DNA from: Syngnathus acus
Taxonomy: Eukaryota; Chordata; Actinopteri; Syngnathiformes; Syngnathidae
NCBI RefSeq assembly: GCF_901709675.1
Contig: NC_051097.1
Span: 9,896,039-9,960,038 of the forward strand
Length of the DNA: 64,000 nt
Reading direction: 5' to 3'
Both the position numbers and the translations under genes were made by a program. This document shows, one piece after another, positions 34,361 to 47,870 of the stretch; position 1 is the stretch's first letter; each line of letters opens with the position of its first letter. Under the pieces are notes generated by a model. The model did no database searches. It saw only the letters and a program-made list of their open reading frames with translations, and was not told where the DNA came from.

Positions 34361-36019
34361 AAACGTTTTAATTAAACCAGGATGGACCCCTTCACCCAAG
34401 CCTTTCTTTTTAACATGCTCAGCCTGCCAAACACAGACTTGTCTACCCACAACCAGCATTTCTTTTCATTCTATTCTTGCCTAATTTGTCTGTCCCGACA
34501 TGTCTTTCTTATTTCCGCTGAAATCCATAAGCAGTCAGTCCCACCCAGCGAGAGCTTTCTGATGAGTCAGATAGGAAATACTGTATTTATTTGCCCTGTG
34601 TATAACCTTTGGGTCGAACTGGAGGTGAGGATGTGCGAATGTGGGCGGCATAGGTGTGGAAATATGAAGACTACCCATTTATGAGATAGCATGATGTAAC
34701 CTCGTACTCGGTGGAATGAAATGCTGAAGGAATTTAAAAGTAAATATTCATGAGCTGTATGTAACAAAGACTGCACACAACTCCGACCTTACTCGACTAA
34801 CACGTGTGAGGCGCTCAGGCAGGTCCAACAATTTTATGGACCACTTAAAATATGTCTGGAGTCGTGAACGCCGAGACAGATACATCAGTCACGCTTTTAA
34901 ATAGGACAAAATACGATCAAAATGATTCATTTCATCGCCTCAAATTGTTGCTTTAAACTCGCAATGTTTATAAAAATTACACTTAATGAGAGTGTGGGCC
35001 ATATTATTAGCTAGCCGCTAAGCCAAGGTTCAATTTGAGGATAGCGTGAAAATTGTGTGATTATGTCACGTTCATTAAATATAATTGGCTAGCACAAAAT
35101 AACATAACCTTAGCTTTTGAGTGCCAATGCTTTTTTTTAATTTGAATACATAAATTGTAGCACATACCTTCTCACTTGAATATAGAAAATAACTGAAAAT
35201 GAGCTGTGCGACAATGAACATGAGTGGCAAAAAGGCATTATGAACTCCCTGAATTGGCCCATTACAGTTCAGGGACTCGATGCTAGCCCTGAGATGTCGA
35301 AATATCAAATAGCTTCATAGAGATGCCCATGGCCTCATGTCAGTGTGGATGTGATGGAATGATGTTATGGATCTCTTCTCGCCACCGGATTTCGGTGACA
35401 AATGATGTCCCCGTGAGACTTCACATGTCCCCCGGTGTGGGTCATGATGTGGAAAGACTAAAAAAAAATCTTTATATTCAGTAAGAGGAAAAAAAATTAA
35501 AATAGAAACGGTGTTTTGGTTACCTGCGTGTGAAGCCCTGATAATATTCATGTGAAATCCTGTTCTTGAATGATGCCCATCAAAACACAAATATGAAACA
35601 AAAGTGGTGTTGAAAATTGATTGTGCTCGAGGCTAGCACAAGCATGAGAATGTCCTGTTTCGTTGGACAATCTTTGGATTGACTGCAATCCAATGAAAGA
35701 AAGCCAGGATTTCCTACAGTCTAGAATGGAGACCTCTCAACAGATTGATCTGCGACAAGGGATTATCCATTCTTCATAAATGAACTGAGCAGAAAGTAAA
35801 GATTTTGGTGTCGGACAAAAATGTAGGGGAGACATTGTTTTGCTCTCAAGGGGCAGTTGCTACAGACAGATAAAACATAAATCATCACCCCCCCCCCTTA
35901 TGGGCTCTTTTTGTTGGGATGTTAGCATCTGTGGCCAGCATTTATTAATAAGACACCATTTATTTTTACCATAAGCGACATTAGAATATAAATCTTCGTG
36001 AGCAGGTCTATTTTTGGAA

Positions 36020-36070
36020 ATTTCCATATTTAAGGTGCACTGGGTTTTTAGAAAATTAAAGGATTTTCTA
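36020..36070. repeat. Fragment of the 'AAGGTGCACTG...GAAAATTAAAGGA' MITE relative
   Basis: It contains TTAAGGTGCACTGG and TTTTTAGAAAATTAAAGGAT. A matching inner part is found at about 60125-60175 next to GGCGCACCTGATTATAAG. This suggests another subfamily of the same MITE group, here without clear ends. Confidence 0.4.
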
Positions 36071-36171
36071 GTCAGAAAAAAACATAATTATTTGTTGATT
36101 TCTGTAGATTAAATGCTGATATTGTTTTATTACAGGCTTCATATTTATCAAGAGACCAAATGAGACAGTTT

Positions 36172-36250
36172 CATGGTGATGGGGAAAATGAAGCTTCAAA
36201 ATTGCTTCGCGAACCAATTGTATTTTTTTAATCCTCTAGATGGCACTGTT
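36172..36250 (+). repeat. Dispersed 'TGAAGCTTCA' repeat, copy 3
   Basis: It reads GGTGATGGGGAAAATGAAGC, TTCAAAATTGCTTCGCGAACC, AATTGTATTTTTTTAA and then CCTCTAGATGGCACTG. This parallels the copy at 56666 through to its CCTCTAGAGGGCGCTC part, so the family is at least about 75 bp long. Confidence 0.75.
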
Positions 36251-39200
36251 GGGTATACTTACAACATAAAATACTATTATCTGACATGGCAAAATTGTTT
36301 CTCCTTGAAAGACAACTTGTAAAAGTGTTCATGGTAGGAGTTCTAGATCATCTTGAACGTCTTTATAATGTAACAAATTTTAACCGCCAAACTGGACGCT
36401 TTTGATAAATGAGTTGTCAACAACTGCGACACCAAGCACTCCACTTCCCCTTACTCACTCCTCAGTGGAGTTTACTGTTAACAGCAGTGTGCTGCACTAA
36501 CACACTTTGTCAGGAGGCCATGCGGTATTGATTTCAAGAGTGTGTGACAATAATGGGATTTGACAGCTCACCGTGTCGACCCAAGACTGGAGCCTGCTCC
36601 GACTTGGGTTTGCAAGGGTCCGGGGTCACGTAGGCGAAGGCACGTGTCCCCCTTCGTGTGCATGAACGCTCTCAGATGGCAGCGATGTGGCTACAAGCGG
36701 ATGGAAGATAGATATGACCTCTGTCTTTAAATGCGGGATTGCGCAATCAACCTACCAACAGGCGCCATGCTGGATTTGTTGTTGATTTTATATGTACCGT
36801 ATCTTGAAGCATTTGAAACCACAAGAAAATTGTTTTTGTTGTCCCTAGTCACAGCCCTGTACGCATTTTCAGAAAACTGGTTGAAGTAGCTTCTACGTAT
36901 TCCACACAAACAAAAGTCAAAACATCGCCTCCTCGCTGATGGAACCTCCGTTACTCTCAAAATAAACCTCGGTAAACACTTTTAATGGGAAATACGGTCA
37001 ACGTTTGGATTACAGGGAATCATGACAAACACACAGCCCAGAAGTTAATTGCTTTTGACATGAGTAAATGCTTTTGACTTCAGGCTTATTGTGGTCATTC
37101 CGATCCTGGAATATAAAAACGGGAAAAATTTCCGTCAGCAGTTCGGGCGCCGTGGCACTACAAAGATTAGTAACAGTAGATCTCGCAAAACTTACCTAAT
37201 AATTACGGCTGTACTGTCGTGCCAATGTTAGTAAACACACAAGCGTGACCTCATATGATGTCTGAATCGTTATTTTCCATACTATGGCATCATCGAATTA
37301 AAATTGTGGCTGATAAGGTGAGAGTTTAATTGCAGAGAGAGGATTTTTTTTTTCTCAGAACAGTGAGTTGTTAGTTCTAATTTATGACGTGCTTTTATGG
37401 TGTAGTTGATGTCATATAAATAAATAAGGAACTGCCCCCGCCTCTGCCCTCCCTCTTAATATTTTGACGTGTGCTATCCAAGGCTCCGGCTAATGAGCTG
37501 CACTGAATGAGAGCTTTCATCCAATCCACTTGAAACACACTGTACGTAGTGTTTTAGCCCGTTAAGACTCACACAGCATGACTGACTCCATAATGATCTC
37601 CAAATGTGTTTTGTGTGATTGCTGACCTGCAGACTCGAACCCCCCCCCTCCCACTTCCACCAATTCCAGCCTATAAAAAGTAATTTGACTTTTGCTGCTG
37701 TAACGAGCTCATTTTTTTTACAGCTTTTTTATGTATTTTATAAAACAGAAACATGTTTTGATCCCTATAACACGGAGTAAATCTTAAAGTCCAGTCACCA
37801 CAAGTAAGGAAAATAGAAGCAATTGAATTAGTTGAATTTAAAAGTCATTACATTAAATAATACGTTTCCCGACGCTGATATCGAAGGATTATTTTGCAAG
37901 GTTAAGCAAGCCGAAGAAGTTGAAAGGCTGTGCGTTATCAAGGAAAGAAAAAAAAAGACATTTATTCAGCTTTGTGGTGAGGTCTTTTGGGTAATCCACT
38001 GGTTCTTTCAGATGGTTTAGCATCAAAAGTACTGTAAGGGGATTTTCTCAGCCAAGAGAACACTTAATCCGAACATATCGAGAGCACCAAATTTGGAGAT
38101 GGAGGATGGTCACTATGCAGGGTGGATCCGCCGCAACAAGTTGTGAACATCATTCATTGAATTTTTCTATGCATGTTTTCTCGTCCTCAAAGTTCTTCTC
38201 TTTGGTTGACCATCTGCAAAACGGGACACATGAGCAGTTCAGCTCAGCTCGATCCGGCCCCAAGTGGTGCTCTCAGGTGATCCGCCTGAGCCGGATCTGT
38301 TTACAAGGCGAGCAGCTGCTGTGGAAGGTTTTGGCCTTGTTTCGAAAGTACAAGGCGGGTTACGGTTACAGACGTTGAGGCCGGAGTGAAGAGAAGGGGC
38401 AACTCGGAGGCCGGACGGCCATGTTGCACTCCTGCTGTGAGTTCACGTAGAGGTCCGCCGCAGCTGTGAGTCTCAAGGGAATATATCGGAGAGGAGAAGG
38501 TCTCGTGTCGATTGTAATCTGATCACAAAGCCACAAATGGTGGCATGGATTCTTCACAATTTCCATATTATCAGTATCTGGCGTTGTATGCTCGAATTGT
38601 AAACCAAAAGATTATATTTTTTTTAGCGGAGGAAAAAAAAAGCAGTCTTAGTTTGAAGATAAATAAACTCGTTTAAAAGCTTTTGGATTAGCTGTGGAAA
38701 ACGCATTGACGCAAAAAGATTTCAAAGCGTGACGCATTGCCGCAGATTTGAAGAAAAATTTGCGACGTTTCGTCATCGTGGTATGTTTGTAATCCACTTG
38801 AAATATCAAGTTGCCACAGTTCTACTTTCTTCTCCCCGAGACTTCGGCTCTTTGACTTCAGATTAAGTTAAGCACACCTAAATTCTACAAATCTTCACAT
38901 ACAGACACGGGACACTGCATTACAGCATTTCCATTTTATTTAATTGGATTTGCACCAGACAAAGTCTGCAGTCTGCTTCTTTTCGCCTCGGCTGCCCGGA
39001 AAAATGCCAAGCAGATTTCTGCCGCAATTTTCCGTAATCGGTATTACGCTCAACCGTGGTCATGTGACAAAGAGCAGTTTGAAATCTAAACAAAATACAA
39101 AATAGTGCCCCAATACAAACATCTCATAGCAGTCCAAAATAAATCCATCGAATCTCATTCGGCTTCTAAAACGATATTTCCTCAGCTTTGTTCAGCGTAC

Positions 39201-42200
39201 GACCCGACGCGAGATCTTTCGATAAAGTCGAACATGTGTATCTAACTTTTCAACCACCCTGCCTATTCTTGTCTCCACCGGTTAGAATGTCGCGGTAACA
39301 CGATCCTGTCTAAATATTTGTCCGACATAACTGCAGGCCCATTCGGCTGATCCTGCGGCTACAATGGCTCCTTATCCCGACCAAGTAACCCAACACTCCC
39401 CCCCGGCCGAGTCATTATTGACGGCCGAGTAAGTGTTACTGTTAGGAACCAATTACTCCGCTATTAATGTTAGATGAGCTGGTGCAGCTTAATGCTTATC
39501 AACGCTGTTTCTGTTTGTTAGCTCTTCCTCTCATTGACCACCACCTTGTAAGATTGTGGGCGAGGTGAGAATGACAGCTGGCAGGGAAAACGTCTTTTGT
39601 CAAGAGGTCAAGATAAGGTGACCGATGTGTGACATTGGTAAATCCGGTGAACCGCTAAACCTAACCCTAACCCAGATCGTTGAAGAGAAGAAATTAAGAG
39701 CGGGAAATTACGTTGGAAAGTGTGTTCGCAAGTCTTAAGAACCTGAAATCATTTCAGCACAACACAATATTAATTAATTTAGTGTCAACATGAACACTCG
39801 TCCTTTTCCGACATAGAATAAAACCAATTTGTAAGATCAAAGGTGCAAAGCGAAGTGCTCGTAGACGAGTTTGTGACGAGGCAAAATGATGTGTCATTAT
39901 GATCAAATACAGCATAGGACAAAGTAATGACTGAAATGAAAAAGCCGTGATTACGTTTTCAACGTACTCATCAAGTGAATCTAGAAATTGGAACGCAGCC
40001 AGAGAGCCTTTGTGATCTTTCTAATGCCTTAAACAAAATGTAAATATGGATAAATGTCAACGGACGAGGTCGATTGAGTTCAAAGATGAACAAAATGGTG
40101 GACAAGAATAAAACGAGCATGTTTTATAGACCGAGATGGCCAGCTTTGCGGCAGGGCGCATCCTTAAGAATATGATAAAAGGGAAGCAGGCCTTTTCCTC
40201 CTCAAGACAAATGTTTTCCGTGGCACATCCTGTCTGATTAGCGAGACGAGCGCCTCTTTCCCCTTACCGCAAAACAATCGCGAACACGTTTAAAGGTTGA
40301 ACAGTATGTTGTTAAAATGCTCTCCATTTCGCCAAAGTGGAAAGCACCTTGTATAATTTATAACGATCCGTTAGCACGCACTCCATCATGAAATTGTCAT
40401 GAGACGAGGCTTTGCCGCTTTGTATTTATCTCAGTGTCCTACCTGGTGAGTCAAAAATAAAACTTCAATTGGCCGCACAGTGGAATGGTCCCCAAGTGGC
40501 GGCACAATGAATTGTGGAAAAGCTGCTAAGCTGTCAAATCTTCTTTAAAATCTGTCTGGTGGCAGATACGGAGGAGATGCATTATCTGAGTGTCCGGCGA
40601 AAGTGGTTTGGGGGTTAGGGGGGGAGTCGCTGGTTGAAGTTTATGGAGATTTATGGCTCCTTCCGTAGGTCCTTAATTGCCTCCTCCTCTGCGGGTAGTC
40701 CTGGGAGGCCCGCGGTGAGCCGTGACCAGCGCCGGGGCTCCTGCAGGTGGGCTCACCAAACTGCTGTTTATTCAGACTTGTTATGGAGACAAATGGACAA
40801 CTGGACTTGCTGTGGAGTACCGCAAAACCGCAGGACATGAAAAGAGCCGAGGGACATCTGGTCAACTGCGACGGTCCAACACTTCAACTTGGCCTTCAGA
40901 GGGGTTGGGGGGGGGTTACTGATTTCAATTAAATATTATTAGCCACCTGAAATTCTTCTGACTTTAACAAGCAGCAAATGCCGACTCATTCATTTAGCCA
41001 TTAGTGTCAGTCTTTAGTTTTTCCATCCAAGCTTATGCAACACAAGTTGAGTGGTCATTAGAAGATTAACTTCTGCTATTATCGCACTGGAATCAGATCA
41101 GACTAGCACGTGATGAATACATGAAATAGGGACGTGAACCATCTGGATACTTTTTCCAAATGTGCCCTAATTGCTGCTAGTTGATTATTTTGTTCCTGTC
41201 ATCATATTAGGCCCATTTCTTGAGTGACTCACCACTGATTGTGGAATTGAGTTTTGTATTGACATATTTTGGAGTTGATTTGAAATGTGATCTCTCGGCT
41301 TGACAGGAACCGTTTCTCGGTTTAATGAAGACCAGAGGAGAGGATATCACGCTCTCAATCAGCCACTTCACATATGTTTTGACCAATCTTCACTCATGTG
41401 CTCAAGGCGGAGAGCTCAGGGGAGATTGCGCCGCGAAGCCTTATCGGAATTCCTCGGTCGGAGGTAGTCAACAAAAGCACATGGCCGATGGCTGACGAGA
41501 CGCCTTTGACACACACGGGCGACACCTCCCTATTTGACCATGGGGAGCTGGATTGTTTACCAGATTATGATCTGCTGCTGTAATGCATCAGGAAGCCGAT
41601 TGAAAACGGCTTGGCTGCCGAACCGTGACAACGGGGGCTGGATTGCCACCTTTTGTGATTTGCACGATTTTGTCAATTCTCAAGCCAAATTTTGGTTCCA
41701 GTACATCCCCACGAGACACTTAAGGAGTGTATTCAGTTCGACTGGTGTTCAGTATGTAATTCCTTAAAATACACATTTTTAGATATCATGTGAGGACAAC
41801 AGGAAGCTAGCCAGCTAAGTCATTTGTTTTTTTGTTTTTTTTGTTTTTGCACTTCTACCCAGAAACGGAAAGTGCTGTGGAAAATGTGACCTCTAAAAAT
41901 AGAAACCTGCAAACAAATCAAATGATTGACGTTTTTCTCTCATGTGACATTGAAGCACCACGGCAGGTTAATATCGTTTCCAAAAAATCTAAAAGCACAC
42001 GGACGACAATTTAGCACGTCGTGTGAAATTTCCAGGAGGAAAAATGAAGCGAAACCAATACCTCCTGCACTCTGCATGACTGCATGCCGTTGTGCAATAG
42101 ACTTTTGTACTTCTCTTGCCAACTTGTTTCACACATCCTGAATACGGTACGCTGCGAGAGCCTGACATTGCTATTTAGACTCTTAGCGCTAAAGACGGAA

Positions 42201-43875
42201 AAAGAACAAACAAAATACTCAATATTATTGTATGAATAGCTTTGTTTAGTGGGATGTGGGATAGTGGGATGGTCAGGAAAGAGGTCAAACAAACCTGAGT
42301 CAACAAGTGCCTATTTCACCCAAAACAAATTCTCGTAGCTCACACTGACAATAGCCAACGAGTGATGTCACCTCAAGCGACAAAACACTTGAGCCTATTT
42401 GGGATGTGATTACACTCCCTTAAACAAGCCAAGCGTCAGATCATCTTATCTGTGGCTCAGTTTTCTCTTCTGCTATGTTTAATCAACAATTTATCCGCGC
42501 GGCTTTTTCTCATCTTCTTTTTTATTCCCCATAGCAAGTCTTGTTGCTTTGAAAATTGTTTTTGACTTCAAAAGAAATATGACCGTCTTCAGGATTCAAG
42601 GTCTTTATTTTGTTTTATTAAATAAAGGAAAAAATAAACAAATAAATAATGAAATAGCAATCAAATTCTTACCTTGAGAGACATCTTTAAAAAGTTCATG
42701 TGTAGTTTTGAATATGAAGGAGAAAAACAAATCCGTAAATAATCGTTATAAATAAAATAGTTTTGAAAGTTGATCAAATCAAATGTAGTTGATCTGGAAC
42801 CAATTTCCAAGGAAGCATTGTAGTTCATCAGTCATAGAAACTCATGGACACATATTTTCTCAACATAACTGGACTACCTGGAATTCCAATTGAATAAATG
42901 ATGCAGCCTTGAAAAATCCGAGAAGAAGAACACAGTAGCTGTAGAAAATGAAAAAGTGTTGCCATTGCACATTTAACATTTCACTTGATTGTGTTTGAAT
43001 AGCAAGCTTTTGTGTAACTTTTACGCAAGGCAACGTAAACACGACAGCTCCTCAGGAAACACAGCTGGGTTTTTTTCCGTACGACTGTTGTGGAGCCCAC
43101 ATGACCTTGACACTTATTTTTGTGACCTTATGAAGAAAGAACACAGTGTCAAGAACTTGACAGAGCAGTGAAGAGCAACATTTTTACCATGAAAAAAAAA
43201 AAAAAACTCTCCGTGTATATTAGTAATTCTCTTTGGACTTTTTGAAAGTAAACATCATCATGTCACCTACCCCAAGGAATCTCTTTCTTCTGTTTGCATT
43301 TGTTTTTTTACGAGGACTTTCATGCCTCCAGCCCAATTTTCCCCCTCCTTTCATTTTGGGTGATCATATAATATTTATATTCGATAAACAAAACAAAATA
43401 ACAAAACAAATTCAAGTCTCCACCCCCGGGGTGGAGAATCGCACAGTTTAAATGAAAATACAATTACCATGCTTCACACTTTTTGTTTGCGGCGTTTTGC
43501 TAAGCCTTAGTTGGCCCGTATCTTGCGTTCTGTCAGACGAAATGACACGAGTCCCCGTGTGACTGCACCGCAGGTCTTACAATCACCCAACATTGTAAAT
43601 CAAGCTCAGGAACGGTGACGACTCTTGTCAGCAAATCCCACTCAGCTCTGGCGTGTGTCTATTATGTCTGAACTATGTCTCGCTTCAGAATTTAAATGAT
43701 TTCATTCGGGGCAAACACTTTTTCCGTGGGTCCGGGAGGAGCTGTCGTGGCTTGTAAGAGTTTACGAGAGATATTGCGGACTGAATGTGAATAGTATCAA
43801 ATCAAAGACTCCGGGGAAGGTTATAAAATAACCATGGGGCTTTAAACTATCTTTAAAGCATGTAAACAAGAAGGC
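36251..43875. other. Intergenic DNA, no gene recognised
   Basis: The stretch is long and mainly non-repetitive. 40560-40920 is richer in GC and has several overlapping short frames without a recognisable product. It could hold an untranslated exon or enhancer, but I see no firm border. A telomere-like CTAACCCTAACCC string lies at 39661-39673. A nuclear-receptor-type motif at 39605 is listed separately. Confidence 0.35.
39605..39621 (+). promoter_or_regulatory. Candidate DR5 retinoic-acid response element
   Basis: The sequence is AGGTCA-AGATA-AGGTGA. These are two hexamer half-sites in the same direction separated by five bases, the spacing used by RAR:RXR. The second half has one change from AGGTCA. 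It lies about 14 kb upstream of the rxra start. One such match in 64 kb is not surprising by chance. Confidence 0.25.
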
Positions 43876-43894
43876 GGGGGGGGGGGGGGGGGGG
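43876..43894 (+). repeat. G19 homopolymer
   Basis: There are nineteen consecutive G bases. It is one of a cluster of long G/C runs towards the rxra start, prone to length error in sequencing. Confidence 0.9.
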
Positions 43895-44630
43895 ATCAAA
43901 CATATCTATCTATTCACTGCGCATGGATCGCCCTGAATTTTGCAGACGGTCAATGCGTGGCCATGTTTATAAACTGCATTGCGCCCGTTTCACAACACTC
44001 ATTAATTGCTCATATTTATTGGTCTACTTTTGGGAGAGAGGAAAAATAAATCAAAGATTTTCAGTTTCCAAAGCATACCGTTCAAAATTTTACAGCAAAT
44101 AGACTTTTTTAAGGGTGCGGCAAAATATACCGTCAAACCGTTACATAACCTGAATATAAACTTCTAATCTGCACAAACAGAGCTTCAGACCAGCGACTGT
44201 TTTCATAGTAATAGTTTGAAATCTGGAGGGAGTAAGTTCCACACCATGCTAATAATCGGGTTTTCCTGAGTGGATGACAACTCCTGATAAGGTTTAAAAA
44301 AGCAGCGTGGTCAATCCACTTGAAAATATTGTGCCGTATAATATCCACAAAACATTTATTGGTACATATCCAGTTTGAGCTGAGCCACGTGCTGCCATGT
44401 GTTTCTGCTTATTGTCTTTCTGTTATGCCACCGTCCATAAACATGGTGCTGATAGCATCGCTGGGACGATAATTCAAGTCTGCGGATATCCACACGGAGA
44501 TAAGACTTTAGGGCTCAGTTGATGGTATTAATCAATGTCGTCTTTACTATTGCGACATATCAAATCTCGATTAATGTTGAGTCAAGGTACTGCGTACCAT
44601 CACTAATCTAATCACAAAACACTAATCATC

Positions 44631-44691
44631 CAGTGGCGGAGCTAGGTTTTTTTTTCTTTTGGGGGGGCCATGGGGTCAAGGTGGGGTTCGC
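44631..44691 (+). mobile_element. Transposon end, 'GGCGGAGCTAGG' family (plus strand)
   Basis: It reads CAGTGGCGGAGCTAGG, a T-run, CTTTT, a G-run and CCATGGGGTCAAGG. The first 40 bases match the minus-strand copy at 10055-10122. It starts with CAGTG, as many hAT ends do. The right limit is unknown, and a further G-run at about 44834 may belong to it. Confidence 0.55.
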
Positions 44692-46431
44692 TAAAGGAAA
44701 AAAATTGGAAACCCAAAGAATTCTTCAGAAAACGCTGATTATTACTCATCACATTCTTTACGGGAAACATGGAGGAATGCGGAAAACAATTCCCAGAAAT
44801 TAACCCACAAGTTAATTAGCTGGCTTAGCATCTGGGGGGGGCAAACATATTTCCAGGGAGGCAGTAAGAACTGTTTCGTTGAGAAGTCTATTTCGGACAG
44901 CAGCGCTGAACCGGCGCAGTCAGGTCCCACTTTCCTCGACAGCCCCTTTACCTCCTCGTCAACTGTTACATCTTGTTTCCATCAGCTTACGGTGCTCGTC
45001 GGAGTGAAAACGAGAGGGAGGAGGAGGGGAGCGAATGCAAAGGGGAGGATGGGCAGAGGAATCCTTTCTCAGCGCCTGGAGCTGTGACTGCAAGAGAAGA
45101 AACTGTTACGCTACCTTCACAGAACCCCCAAGACTGAGGAAGGCATTTTTTATCTCTTAGTCCTCTGGGACCTCAGAATGCAATACAAGCTTTTTTTTTT
45201 TTTTAAACCGAGAAATAAAGCAACAACATATGGGGAAAAAAAATGCGGGTGTGTTAAAGAAAAACAACCAGTTAGGTCTGGGTGTGGAAAATTTATGTTT
45301 GTGCAATCCAGGATGGGAAATGAGCAGGAGCCAAAACCACAACAAAAAAAAACAAAGCGTCTTAGATGCTACCGGATCCGGGTTATAATGTTTTTTCTTT
45401 TTTTTAAAAACACGGTATGTAAGTAAAATGGGATACCGCCTGCGTTCATCATGTCGTCATCCCAGACGGCGAATGTAAAAACATAGCTGCTGCGTGTTGG
45501 CCATTTGCTCAGCCATTTGCATGGCCATTATACAACTGTACAGCCAACAACACACTCAACAGCTTTCACTCTCTCACAACTACAAAAAAAATCAAAATTT
45601 CAAAATAAATTTCCATTTGGTGTAAGATTTACAAACGCCATTTCAGACTCGGTTGATGACAGGGTGCCGTCTCTCTTCTCGTTTATCGGCAAGACAAATG
45701 GACAGCAGCCGTTGGGCGCGGACAGGACCAGGGTCATCCATCTTGGGCGTAATTATGCACAAAGTCCCCGATGTGTCATGTTGTTAGCATTTCCAACTGT
45801 GCGAGGAGTAGTAAAATGTCCACTCTTCTATTATGCTTACTTTTCCAAACCCAGCAGGAAGGTGATTTGTTTTGCTTAAGTCCGACAGATGGGGGGGATA
45901 TATTACCTGGAATTACACGAGCTGCGTTGATCTCGATATATATCAATATGCCTTTTATGATAGCGGACAAAAACCAACAACCGGACCGCTCATATTTTAT
46001 TTGAGTTATGCACAAATACTAGCAGGAATTTCCCGCTTGTCAAAACTTCCCAGTGTGCAGCCTGCTACATTTTCTTTTCTCCTTGGTTGAAAAATGATCT
46101 ATTTTCGGGGAGGCCCCTTTTGCATAGTGCAGCGTATGTGACATTCGGATTTTACTAGGCGCCTTGTCTGTGCTTTATTCACTGGCACCCGTTTTCATGG
46201 TCAATTTTATGTCTGCTGTCATACTTTTAAGGGATTTTCCATATGTTGGAAGTGTGATTTTGGGTGGCGTCACTCGGCGTGAAAGTGGATGGAAAATATC
46301 ACTCTGCTTCGTGGTGAGTGCATTAACATTTAAAGGCCCAAGTGGAAATGTTGCAAAGTATAAGTGTGTCCTATAGGGTCCATTTTCTTTTTGCCTCCAT
46401 GTTGAGCCATATTTAGAAAGATGCAGAGAGA

Positions 46432-46448
46432 GGGGGGGGGGGGGGGGG
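46432..46448 (+). repeat. G17 homopolymer
   Basis: There are seventeen consecutive G bases preceded by a GA-rich stretch (GCAGAGAGA). Confidence 0.9.
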
Positions 46449-47362
46449 TTGTGTTCAGTTGTGTGCTCAATTCGAAGGTGGAAAACGTGATTAGTTTTTC
46501 TCCAAGTCTTTATGCATACAATATTGTTCCTTTCCTCTGTATTGCAGCTAAGCTTCTTTTCTCTTTCCCATCGAAAAACAAAGGAGTGAATTATCACGGG
46601 GAGGAAAATAGGCAAGCTTGTCTTCCATTTACGTTGAAACTGGAGGATTTAATGTCTTTTTTTTTTAAATAATAGATGGATGAAATAGAAATTTATAGCA
46701 TTAAGTGGCTCTATCTAGTTGAGAATCTTACCAGGAATTTGCATTTGGTATGCACTAAAGAAATGAAGGGATACATTATGCAGATGTTAGTACAGCAAAA
46801 AAAAACATTATTTTCAAGAATATATAATTTTTGCATATTTTGATTTTATTATTTCTAAACAAAAGCTTGAAAAACAATTCTGTTTGTTTACACAGCAGGT
46901 AAGCACGAGAGTTAAAAAAAAAAAAAAAAAAGTATTTTGTGGCCTCCCTTGATGCATCCTCAATTCAGGGTCTGAGATTTTTTTTTTTTTTTCTGAATTA
47001 AATATTCTCTCTCATCCTTGATGTTGAGCTATAAGCGCTTCAGGTTGGGTGGGGGAGGAATGAGAGAATGAGTGTGCTCATTTCCTTTGCCTCTCTAGGA
47101 AACTGGATATATTTAGAAATATGCACATTAAAGAACAAAACCCCCATCACTAAAGCCATGAAGAGATAAAATATATATATATATATTTTAGACTGAATCC
47201 CATGCCTGATAAATCATGTTATGGAGGGAAAAAAAACAACTAGGGTAGGGGACTCGGGAACGATAAGCAGATGGAACTCTTCGTCCATAACTGTTGAAAT
47301 ATTTACGTCAACGTGTGCAGATGGTCCGATTTGTAACTTGTTTTGTCATCTTATAGAATATT

Positions 47363-47870
47363 TCAGTCTGTGCTTTTTGTGGATGCCAAGGAAAGAATTA
47401 AGTTTCTGAGACTCTGAAAATTTTTTGCTGAGGCAGGAGTTGGCGAGTCCGAACCGCCGTTGGTGTCATTAGCAGTGAGTGGGGCGACGCGACCCAAAGC
47501 AGCCTTGGGCCGCTCATCTGTACTTGTCACCCTCTCGCCGGATTCATTAGTCACTGTCCAGATGACGGGACCTCTCGTAAAGGATATCTCACCCCATGTG
47601 GAGAGCCAAGTGTCTTCGTAAATAGGCTGCTGACCTCCAGAGTGCCTCCGGTCTGGAGGGGGCAGGGTGGAGAGTGGACAGAGATGGGCAACGGAGGGGC
47701 ATAGTCTGTCTTTCTTGGGAATCCTGGGAGCTGACCCGCCCCTGACCCCCTTCGTACAATGGAGTTAGCCGATGTATCGGTGACCCCGCGATGAAGTATA
47801 TCCAGGAGTGATGTACTGTTGTTGTTTTGGGGCAATGGAGGAGGTGGAATAAAATGGAGGGGGTTCTTGG
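47363..47870 (-). other. Unidentified GC-richer patch with overlapping open frames, possible exon
   Basis: On the minus strand one frame is open from about 47865 to 47551 (containing PPPPLPQNNNSTSLLDILHR and PPLPISVHSPPCPLQTGG). A second frame is open from about 47761 to 47363 (containing QQPIYEDTWLSTWGEISF and GPVIWTVTNESGERV). A GGGTGAGA donor-like sequence sits at 47588-47594 near the end of the first frame. The patch is clearly richer in GC than its flanks, which alone lengthens chance frames. I do not recognise either product. It could be a decayed retroelement, an exon of an unannotated gene, or chance. Confidence 0.25.

Larger units (their letters stand above)
43895..47362. other. Intergenic DNA with transposon end at 44631 and homopolymers
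   Basis: Apart from the transposon end at 44631-44691 and a G17 run at 46432-46448, I see A/T runs (46914-46931 and 46980-46991) and no gene. The 124-codon + frame at 45505-45879 and the 146-codon minus frame at 46175-46615 have no recognisable domain. The second overlaps the G17 run. Confidence 0.4.

Noticed and set aside
46175-46615. 146-codon minus-strand frame
   Set aside because: It crosses the G17 run, which reads as polyproline; no homology and frame continuity depends on run length.
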